DNA of 6,456 bases from Bifidobacterium breve (lineage in GTDB: Bacteria > Bacteroidota > Bacteroidia > Cytophagales > UBA9547), in assembly GCA_943325655.2 (NCBI GenBank), contig CALPQG020000160.1, positions 1-6,456 of the forward strand, given 5' to 3'. The position numbers were made by a program, and so were the translations under genes. Positions 1 through 4,825 of this stretch are shown piece by piece; the stretch's first letter is position 1; each line of letters begins with the position of its first letter. The notes below the pieces were generated by a model. It was not told the origin of the DNA, ran no database searches, and worked only from the letters and a program-made list of their open reading frames with translations.

Positions 1-1082
1 ACTTCGCCCTCGAAATGGCTGATGCAGAAAGTTTTCCAATTGCTGATGCAGCACTTGAACTCAATGACATGTATGCATCTTTTAATCAAATAGTTAAAGA
101 GCCTAGTTTAAGTGAAGTGCATGATAAAAGGTACATTGGAGCTATCTCAGATGCACTCATGCAAAGCATGGAAAAGTATCCTGAATTGGTGTTAATGGGT
201 CAGGACATTGCGGAATATGGAGGTGTATTTAAAGTCACAGAAGGTTTTGTAGAAAAATTTGGCAAAGACAGGGTAAGAAATACACCTTTATGTGAATCAG
301 CCATAGTTGGTGCTGGATTAGGCTTATCCATCAAAGGAGGAAAATCAGTCATTGAAATGCAGTTTGCAGATTTTGTAACCATGGCTTTCAATCAAATTAT
401 CAATAATTTAGCAAAAGTCCATTACCGTACAGGTTTAAATGCTGATGTAGTCATCAGAATGCCTACGGGAGCAGGATCAGCTGCAGGGCCATTTCATTCC
501 CAATCAAATGAAGCATGGTTTTTTCATACTCCAGGCTTAAAAGTGGTATATCCAAGTAATCCTCATGACGCCAAAGGATTGTTAAATGCTGCCATCGAAG
601 ACCCAAATCCGGTAATGTATTTCGAACACAAATATTTATACCGAAGCATTGCTGCCAATATTCCAACCGCCTACTACACTACCCCCATTGGAAAAGCAGC
701 GGTAGTAAATGAAGGAACAGATTTAACTGTAATTACGTATGGTTTATGTGTGCTTTGGGTACAAGAAATCATCGCTCAATTCCCCTCTTTTAGCATTGAA
801 TTGATTGATTTAAGAACATTATTGCCATGGGACAAGGAAACGGTTTTCAATTCAGTGAAGAAAACAGGGAAAGCATTGGTGGCAAATGAAGATACACTTA
901 CGGGAAGTATTAGCGCAGAAATTGCTGCAAGTATCAGTGAAAACTGCTTCAACTACCTCGACGCTCCTGTCATGAGAGAAGGCGCTTTAGACACTGCTGT
1001 CCCCTTTTCTCCAGGTTTAGAGGCGGAGTTTTTACCCAAATCAAGAATTAAAGAAAAAATAATTGCACTTTTAGAATTTTAA
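1..1082 (+). CDS. 2-oxoacid dehydrogenase E1 component, beta part of a probable alpha-beta fusion (5' partial)
   Basis: Thiamine-diphosphate E1 component of a 2-oxoacid dehydrogenase complex, most like the branched-chain (2-oxoisovalerate) type; it decarboxylates the 2-oxoacid and passes the acyl group to the lipoyl E2 subunit in the cytoplasm. The frame is open to the window edge (F-A-L-E precedes the ATG at 15), so that ATG is probably internal. Numbering from it, residues 1-36 look like a linker, and the beta fold starts at KRYIGAISDAL (38-48). Visible family marks are GQDIAEYGGVF (62-72), NTPLCESAIVG (89-99) with the Glu (94) expected to contact the cofactor pyrimidine, EMQFADF (114-120), GPFHSQSNEA (158-167), and the C-terminal transketolase domain with DLRTLLPWD (265-273). 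Single-chain alpha-beta E1 enzymes are common in Bacteroidota, which fits the upstream extension; the alpha half is outside the window. Oddity: NEDTLTGS (291-298) stands where relatives usually have HEDTLTGG. Substrate (branched-chain versus pyruvate) cannot be fixed from this part alone. Confidence 0.93.
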   Translation, partial: FALEMADAESFPIADAALELNDMYASFNQIVKEPSLSEVHDKRYIGAISDALMQSMEKYPELVLMGQDIAEYGGVFKVTEGFVEKFGKDRVRNTPLCESAIVGAGLGLSIKGGKSVIEMQFADFVTMAFNQIINNLAKVHYRTGLNADVVIRMPTGAGSAAGPFHSQSNEAWFFHTPGLKVVYPSNPHDAKGLLNAAIEDPNPVMYFEHKYLYRSIAANIPTAYYTTPIGKAAVVNEGTDLTVITYGLCVLWVQEIIAQFPSFSIELIDLRTLLPWDKETVFNSVKKTGKALVANEDTLTGSISAEIAASISENCFNYLDAPVMREGALDTAVPFSPGLEAEFLPKSRIKEKIIALLEF

Positions 1083-1139
1083 TTGTAATGATTTACTTAT
1101 ACTTTTACCGTATTATCGACCAACATTTCAAAATTCAAT

Positions 1140-1161
1140 AAAGATTGTAAATCAATCTTTT
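1140..1161 (+). terminator. Possible weak intrinsic terminator after the E1 gene
   Basis: AAAGATTG (1140-1147) pairs perfectly with CAATCTTT (1153-1160) across a 5-base TAAAT loop and ends in four T. It lies 57 bases after the E1 stop. The stem has only two G-C pairs and the T run is short, so termination may be partial or absent. Seen directly: the inverted repeat. Inferred: the function. Confidence 0.4.
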
Positions 1162-1194
1162 AAACAAATTTGAAAACACAAAACATTAAAAATT

Positions 1195-1464
1195 ATGAGC
1201 AAGCACATCAACGTTTTAACACTCGCCATCATCATTTTACCCCTCACTTTATTTTCTTGTAAAAAAGAACATGCCATTGCCTGCCCCTCTTATTGGAATG
1301 GTGAAGGTGGTGACACCAGAGGAACACCTTTAGAAAAAGGCGCTGATGGAAAAGTGGCTCCCGAAGGAGCAAGCGTAAGAAAAAGCGACAATGGTATTGT
1401 GCAGAAAAAACGTGACAAACACATGAATGCCAATTACTACAGGGGAAAAAAGAAAACGAAATAA
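1195..1464 (+). CDS. Small lipoprotein of unknown function
   Basis: An 89-residue predicted lipoprotein; I do not recognise a family. The N terminus is a lipoprotein signal: K3, a hydrophobic stretch at about 6-20 (VLTLAIIILPLTLF), then the lipobox L-F-S-C with the lipidated cysteine at 22. The mature part starts CKKEH, has a second cysteine in ACPSYWNGEGG (29-39), is rich in Gly, Lys and Asp and has no other membrane segment, so it is expected to be anchored in a periplasm-facing or outer membrane. It ends HMNANYYRGKKKTK; the Y-R-G-basic tail resembles the Y-x-G repeats of the next gene. The ATG at 1195 follows an A-rich stretch (ttaaaaatt) with no clear Shine-Dalgarno. The downstream gene begins 26 bases after the stop and is probably cotranscribed. 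No function can be assigned. Confidence 0.8.
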   Translation: MSKHINVLTLAIIILPLTLFSCKKEHAIACPSYWNGEGGDTRGTPLEKGADGKVAPEGASVRKSDNGIVQKKRDKHMNANYYRGKKKTK

Positions 1465-1490
1465 TTTAATAAGATAAATCAACTAAGGTT

Positions 1491-2396
1491 TTGAAATTCA
1501 TACCAACCATTTTATTGATAGCGCTGGGATTAACTTCTATTCAGGTCTCATTTGCCCAAAACAACAACGCTAGTGAACAGGAAAACTATACTAAAAAAGT
1601 AAAGAAAAAACCTGAACAAACAAATAACCAAGCCAATTATACTGGCAATAAAATCAACACCGTTGAAGACAGAAACAAACAACGCCAGCAAAAAGGACGC
1701 GAACTAAGCAACTACCAAGGCAACAGAGACCTCGATGCTCAAAACAACAATAGAAACGAAAAAAGTAAAACCAGTGCCAATGCTGAAGGAAGTATCAAAA
1801 GTGGTACCTTAGAAAGCAGGAACGAAAATCGAAAAGAGAAAGCAGAAGCAACATCCAATCATGAAGGTTCCGTAGGTGGCAATTACCTTGCAAGAAGAGA
1901 CAAAATGCGCAAAGACAAGCAGAAAGAAACCGCTAAAAACGAAGGCACGGTAGGTGGAAATTACCTGGAAAACAGGGATAAAATGAGGGAAGAAAAATCA
2001 AAAGAAACCTCTACTTACGAAGGAAGTGTAAGCGGAAATTACCTAGGTAAAAGAGCTAATTTTAGAGAAAATCAAAACAAAAAAGTAGCCAATTACAAAG
2101 GAGATATATTGGTTAAAACGGTACTTAACAGAAACAAACGCATGAGAGATAAATCTCATGAAGCCGCTACTTACGAAGGGGATATCATTGTTACAGGCAG
2201 AAGAAAAGGACAACATCCGAGTGCAGTTTACAGAGGTGGTAAAATCAAAAACTCTTATACCGCCAAAGAAAAATACCGCAAACGTATGTTGAAGAAATAC
2301 AAACGTAAAGGAGATGCAGAAAGACCTGATGCGGACAAAAAAGAAGATGCCAGACCTAAATACGATAAAAAAGAAGCTGATATCTGGAACAAATAA
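1491..2396 (+). CDS. Secreted, basic repeat protein (about 26-residue Y-x-G repeats), function unknown
   Basis: A 301-residue exported protein that I cannot assign to a named family. It starts at TTG: the frame has a stop at 1470-1472 and no ATG or GTG between that stop and 1491, and TTG gives a good signal peptide (MKFIPTILLIALGLTS..., likely cut after SFA at 23, leaving Gln first). The mature chain is full of Lys, Arg, Glu, Asn and Gln, has no further membrane segment and only two cysteine-free, low-complexity stretches at its ends. Residues 50-249 are tandem repeats of the form Y-x-G-(S/D)-(V/I)-x-G-x-Y-L-x-x-R-(D/N)-x-(M/R)-R. The tail (about 242-301) is different: HPSAVYRGGKIKNSY, a Lys/Arg-rich stretch KYRKRMLKKYKRK, then RPKYDKKEADIW. 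It is probably periplasmic or surface-associated and either extended or helical. It pairs with the lipoprotein gene just upstream and is closed by a strong terminator. Confidence 0.82.
   Translation: MKFIPTILLIALGLTSIQVSFAQNNNASEQENYTKKVKKKPEQTNNQANYTGNKINTVEDRNKQRQQKGRELSNYQGNRDLDAQNNNRNEKSKTSANAEGSIKSGTLESRNENRKEKAEATSNHEGSVGGNYLARRDKMRKDKQKETAKNEGTVGGNYLENRDKMREEKSKETSTYEGSVSGNYLGKRANFRENQNKKVANYKGDILVKTVLNRNKRMRDKSHEAATYEGDIIVTGRRKGQHPSAVYRGGKIKNSYTAKEKYRKRMLKKYKRKGDAERPDADKKEDARPKYDKKEADIWNK
1638..2237 (+). repeat. Tandem 78-base (26-residue) repeats inside the basic secreted protein
   Basis: The repeat anchor glycine recurs at residues 52, 77, 100, 126, 152, 178, 204, 230 and 249, so five successive spacings are exactly 26 residues (78 bases), with shorter ones at the ends (25, 23 and finally 19). 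The three units beginning at EGSVGGNYLARR (125), EGTVGGNYLENR (151) and EGSVSGNYLGKR (177) are the most alike, at both protein and DNA level (roughly bases 1863-2096), which suggests recent duplication there. The outer units are diverged, keeping mainly Y/H-x-G and the Arg/Lys pattern. These are coding repeats, not a CRISPR array. Confidence 0.85.
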
Positions 2397-2434
2397 TTTT
2401 TCATTGTAGTTAAGTCAACATATTATAAACCCAT

Positions 2435-2470
2435 AAAACGCTGTGACCATTAATATTCACAGCGTTTTTT
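2435..2470 (+). terminator. Strong intrinsic terminator of the lipoprotein/repeat-protein unit
   Basis: AAAACGCTGTGA (2435-2446) pairs perfectly with TCACAGCGTTTT (2457-2468) over a 10-base loop, and the 3' side runs into six T (2465-2470). Stem length, G-C core and T tract are those of a textbook rho-independent terminator. It lies 38 bases after the stop of the repeat protein. The next gene starts only 12 bases beyond the T tract. Confidence 0.9.
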
Positions 2471-2482
2471 AATACACACCCT

Positions 2483-2821
2483 ATGAATTGGAATATAGTA
2501 ACCAACAGCCAAGAAATTGATCACATCATAAGTTTATCAAATGAACAACCCATTTTACTTTTCAAACACAGTACACGTTGTTCCATAAGTGCTACCGCAT
2601 TACAACGGTTAGAACGCAACTGGAATGAGGCATTAAGTAGGAATATAAAACCATTTTATATAGATCTAATTGAACACAGGGAACTTTCAAATGCAATTGC
2701 CACTGCTTTCAATATTGAACATCAATCCCCTCAAGTTTTAATTATAAAAAATGGAACATGTATATATAATGCATCACATTTGGGTATTTCATTTGCCAAT
2801 ATGGTAGAGAATTTACATTAA
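2483..2821 (+). CDS. ytxJ: YtxJ-like bacillithiol-system redox protein
   Basis: A 112-residue cytoplasmic thioredoxin-fold protein of the YtxJ (DUF2847) family, which is associated with bacillithiol and proposed to act as a monothiol bacilliredoxin-like protein. Visible: beta strand plus active-site motif LLFKHSTRCSIS (25-36) with the single nucleophile-position Cys 33 and Ser 36 (C-x-x-S), the strand PFYIDLIEHRELSNAIA (57-73), and the cis-proline motif HQSPQVLIIKNG (80-91, Pro 83). Length is normal for the family. A second cysteine at 93 (NGTCIYNASHLGI) sits on the strand after the cis-proline loop and is not part of the active-site motif. The ATG at 2483 follows directly on a terminator, with no clear Shine-Dalgarno. 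The gene reads the same way as the rimP operon, but that operon has its own promoter, so cotranscription is not required. Family assignment rests on recalled motifs, not on a search. Confidence 0.87.
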   Translation: MNWNIVTNSQEIDHIISLSNEQPILLFKHSTRCSISATALQRLERNWNEALSRNIKPFYIDLIEHRELSNAIATAFNIEHQSPQVLIIKNGTCIYNASHLGISFANMVENLH

Positions 2822-2887
2822 TTCTTAAAAATAAAATACTTAATATTTGAATATTTAATTAATTATCGGAATTATAGCAGAGCATAA

Positions 2888-2918
2888 TTTGCTAAGTTTG
2901 AAAAAAATATTAAATTTG
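2888..2918 (+). promoter_or_regulatory. Bacteroidota-type promoter for the rimP-nusA-infB operon
   Basis: TTTG (2888-2891) and TAAATTTG (2911-2918) are separated by 19 bases. They match the -33 TTTG and -7 TAnnTTTG elements known for the primary sigma factor of Bacteroidota without a mismatch. Transcription would start near 2924-2926, about 65 bases before the rimP start. The rest of the 169-base gap after ytxJ is AT-rich, with no RNA gene that I can see. Confidence 0.75.
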
Positions 2919-2933
2919 CATTCGGTTAAGTAG

Positions 2934-2990
2934 ATGTTAGACTTCGTGTGGGGCAAATTAGCCCCTCTTTTTTTGAAAAAAAATCAGTAA
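2934..2990 (+). CDS. Possible leader peptide upstream of rimP
   Basis: An 18-codon open frame reads MLDFVWGKLAPLFLKKNQ and ends in TAA (2988-2990), immediately followed by the GTG start of rimP in the same frame. It begins about 10 bases after the predicted transcription start, runs through the whole terminator hairpin of the leader, and has no run of one amino acid as in classical biosynthetic attenuators. What is seen is the frame, its position and the abutting stop/start; translation is inferred. A frame of this length can occur by chance, so conservation in relatives is the deciding test. Confidence 0.4.
   Translation: MLDFVWGKLAPLFLKKNQ
2950..2974 (+). terminator. Leader terminator/attenuator hairpin upstream of rimP
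   Basis: GGGGC (2950-2954) pairs with GCCCC (2961-2965) over the 6-base loop AAATTA, followed by TC and seven T (2968-2974). In form it is an intrinsic terminator, but it lies between the operon promoter and the first gene, so readthrough must occur for rimP-nusA-infB to be expressed. A run of eight A (2976-2983) follows the T tract and could pair with it. It is more likely an attenuator than an end signal for ytxJ, which stops 128 bases earlier, ahead of the promoter. NusA, encoded in this operon, is known to stimulate termination at hairpins, which makes feedback plausible. Confidence 0.65.
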
Positions 2991-3458
2991 GTGGATATCA
3001 AACAAGAAGTAGAAAAGTTATTACAGGAAATTATCACACAGCCAGAGCTGTTTGTGGTAGATATTACTTTTGGAACTTACAACAAGTCCACGAAGATATC
3101 AATTACCCTGGATGGCGATGAGGGAGTAATGATTGACCAATGTGTGAGCGTAAGTCGAAAACTGGGAAATAAAATGGAAGAACTGGAATTGATGGCTGAC
3201 CCCTATATTTTAGAAGTATCTTCTCCAGGCCTAGACAAACCTTTGATGTTGCATCGTCAATATCCTAGAAATATTGGACGCAAAATAAAAGTAGTTACCA
3301 AAGACGCCAACACCTATTCTGGTGAATTGACTGAAGTGGAGCCTACGTTTATCAAAGTATTAGACGAGAAGAAAATAAAATCAAAGGTTTTGACCAATTT
3401 GGTAGCAATACCATTTGATACCATAAAATCTACAACTGTTATTATATCATTTAATTAA
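2991..3458 (+). CDS. rimP: Ribosome maturation factor RimP
   Basis: RimP binds the free 30S subunit and helps its late assembly in the cytoplasm. At 155 residues it is the usual length. The N-terminal alpha-beta domain (about 1-84) shows the family core: DGDEGVMIDQCVSVSRKLG (41-59) and PYILEVSSPGLDKPL (71-85). The C-terminal SH3-like barrel (about 86-150) begins YPRNIGRKIKVVTK (91-104) and continues YSGELTEVEPTFIKV. The start is GTG at 2991: a TAA stop in the same frame lies directly before it, so no longer form is possible, and MDIKQEVEKLLQEI is a natural N-terminal helix. No Shine-Dalgarno is obvious; the upstream A-rich stretch and the abutting stop of the possible leader peptide suggest initiation by coupling. 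First gene of the operon, separated from nusA by 2 bases. Confidence 0.96.
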   Translation: MDIKQEVEKLLQEIITQPELFVVDITFGTYNKSTKISITLDGDEGVMIDQCVSVSRKLGNKMEELELMADPYILEVSSPGLDKPLMLHRQYPRNIGRKIKVVTKDANTYSGELTEVEPTFIKVLDEKKIKSKVLTNLVAIPFDTIKSTTVIISFN

Positions 3459-3460
3459 AA

Positions 3461-4717
3461 ATGGATAACTTAAATTTAGTTGAGTCGTTTGCAGAGTTTG
3501 CAAAACAAAAAAGTATAGACCGCCCTACCATGATGAAAATCATGGAGGATGTTTTTAGAACGATGATTCGTAAAAAATTCGGTAATGATGAAAACTTTGA
3601 CATCATTATCAATACGGACAAAGGTGACCTTGAAATTTGGAGGTTCCGTGAAATCGTATCTTTAGATTTTGCTGAAGATAGCTTTGACTACGATGAAAAC
3701 AAACACATTGCATTACCTGAAGCCCGCAAAATTGAACCTGACTTTGAAGAAGGAGAAGAACTTTCCGAAGAAGTTAAATTAGAAGATTTTGGTAGAAGAA
3801 TGGTAATGACTGCTCGTCAAACTTTGATTCAAAAAGTTAAAGACCTTGAAAAAGACCAACTTTTCCATAAATACAAAGACCTGGTAGGAGAAATCATTTC
3901 TGGAGAAATTTATCAAATATTGTCTAAAGAAGTCCTTTTAACTGATGGAGAAGGCAATGAACTTGTACTTCCCAAAAGTGAGCAAATTTCTAAAGACAGG
4001 TACAAAAAAGGAGAAACTGTTCGCGCAGTAATCCACAGGGTAGATTTAAACAATGGTGCTCCACGCATTGTATTGTCTAGAACTTCTCCTGTATTCTTAG
4101 AACGCTTATTTGAACAAGAAGTCCCTGAAGTTTTTGATGGTTTAATTGCCATTAAAAAAGTAGTTAGAGAACCAGGAGAAAGAGCAAAAGTTGCTGTAGA
4201 ATCTTTCGATGACAGAATTGATCCTGTTGGTGCTTGTGTGGGTATGAAGGGTGCAAGAATTCATACCATTGTTAGGGAATTGATGAATGAAAACATTGAT
4301 GTAATCAACTATACAGACAATATTGACCTTTACATTCAACGTGCTTTAAGTCCTGCTAAAATTGTAAGTAGCAAAATTGATTCGGCTAAAAGTAGGGCTT
4401 CAGTATACCTCAAACCTGACCAGGTTTCTTTGGCTATCGGTAAAGGCGGACAAAACATCAAATTAGCAAGCAAATTGGTTGGCTTAGAAATCGATGTATT
4501 CAGAGAATTAGAAAACGCTGAAGACGAAGATGTAAGCTTAGATGAATTTGAAGATGAAATTGAAGGTTGGGTAATGGACGAATTCAGAAAAATCGGATTA
4601 GATACAGCAAAAAGTGTACTTGCTGTAGGAAAAGAAGATTTACTTCGTCGTACTGAACTTGAAGTAGAAACCATAGATTATATTTTTGATATTCTTAAAC
4701 AAGAATTCGAATCTTAG
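3461..4717 (+). CDS. nusA: Transcription termination/antitermination factor NusA
   Basis: NusA binds RNA polymerase and nascent RNA and modulates pausing, intrinsic termination and antitermination. Domains in order: N-terminal RNA polymerase-binding domain (about 1-130; FRTMIRKKFG at 32-41, acidic EPDFEEGEELSEE at 92-104), S1 domain (about 138-207; LVGEIISGEIYQI, then VRAVIHRVD), KH1 (about 210-285; DPVGACVGMKGARIHTI at 254-270 with the G-M-K-G loop at 261-264), KH2 (about 298-346; LAIGKGGQNIKLASKLVG with G-K-G-G at 327-330) and a short C-terminal helical domain (about 370-418; FRKIGLDTAKSVLAVGKEDLL). The 418 residues are shorter than the 495 of E. coli because one C-terminal repeat region is reduced, as is normal in this phylum. 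The ATG at 3461 follows the rimP stop by 2 bases, so translation is probably coupled. A terminator-like hairpin follows the stop before infB. Confidence 0.97.
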   Translation: MDNLNLVESFAEFAKQKSIDRPTMMKIMEDVFRTMIRKKFGNDENFDIIINTDKGDLEIWRFREIVSLDFAEDSFDYDENKHIALPEARKIEPDFEEGEELSEEVKLEDFGRRMVMTARQTLIQKVKDLEKDQLFHKYKDLVGEIISGEIYQILSKEVLLTDGEGNELVLPKSEQISKDRYKKGETVRAVIHRVDLNNGAPRIVLSRTSPVFLERLFEQEVPEVFDGLIAIKKVVREPGERAKVAVESFDDRIDPVGACVGMKGARIHTIVRELMNENIDVINYTDNIDLYIQRALSPAKIVSSKIDSAKSRASVYLKPDQVSLAIGKGGQNIKLASKLVGLEIDVFRELENAEDEDVSLDEFEDEIEGWVMDEFRKIGLDTAKSVLAVGKEDLLRRTELEVETIDYIFDILKQEFES

Positions 4718-4728
4718 TAGAAACAGTA

Positions 4729-4767
4729 TAAAATACCCTTTATGTCTTGGAGGGTATTTTACATTTT
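4729..4767 (+). terminator. Hairpin with terminator features between nusA and infB
   Basis: TAAAATACCCT (4729-4739) pairs perfectly with AGGGTATTTTA (4751-4761) over an 11-base loop, and the 3' side gives TATTTTACATTTT. It starts 12 bases after the nusA stop. The stem is long but AT-rich outside CCCT/AGGG, and the T tract is broken by ACA, so it may be a partial terminator that lowers infB relative to rimP-nusA, or an RNA processing or 3'-end stabilising hairpin. I see no good Bacteroidota promoter between it and infB, so infB probably depends on readthrough. Confidence 0.65.
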
Positions 4768-4825
4768 GATACGTCTGTTCAATGACTATCGCCATTACCA
4801 AAGACATTAAAATTTTAAGACGAGA

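Noticed and set aside
463..666. Minus-strand open frame inside the E1 gene
   Set aside because: It is a shadow of the conserved E1 beta coding sequence with no recognisable protein features. The frames at 200-391 and those opposite nusA (3913-4674) were rejected for the same reason.
1100..1172. Promoter for the lipoprotein gene (TACTTTTA at 1100-1107 or CAAATTTG at 1165-1172)
   Set aside because: Each is one base off TAnnTTTG and neither has a TTTG at the proper upstream distance. A promoter is likely somewhere here, but I cannot place it.
1638..2237. CRISPR-like periodic repeats
   Set aside because: The 78-base period is a multiple of three, lies inside one open frame, and the units are alike along their whole length rather than alternating identical repeats with unique spacers.
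2875..2894. Hairpin TAGCA/TGCTA as a terminator for ytxJ
   Set aside because: Only a 5-bp stem with a 10-base loop and no T tract; it overlaps the rimP promoter and is within chance expectation in AT-rich DNA.
4760..4768. Promoter for infB (TACATTTTG)
   Set aside because: It has one base too many for TAnnTTTG and no TTTG or TTG at a suitable distance upstream; it is mostly the tail of the terminator hairpin.
4807..4818. Perfect palindrome TTAAAATTTTAA just before infB
   Set aside because: It has only A-T pairs and no loop, so it is not a stable RNA hairpin; such palindromes are expected in AT-rich intergenic DNA.
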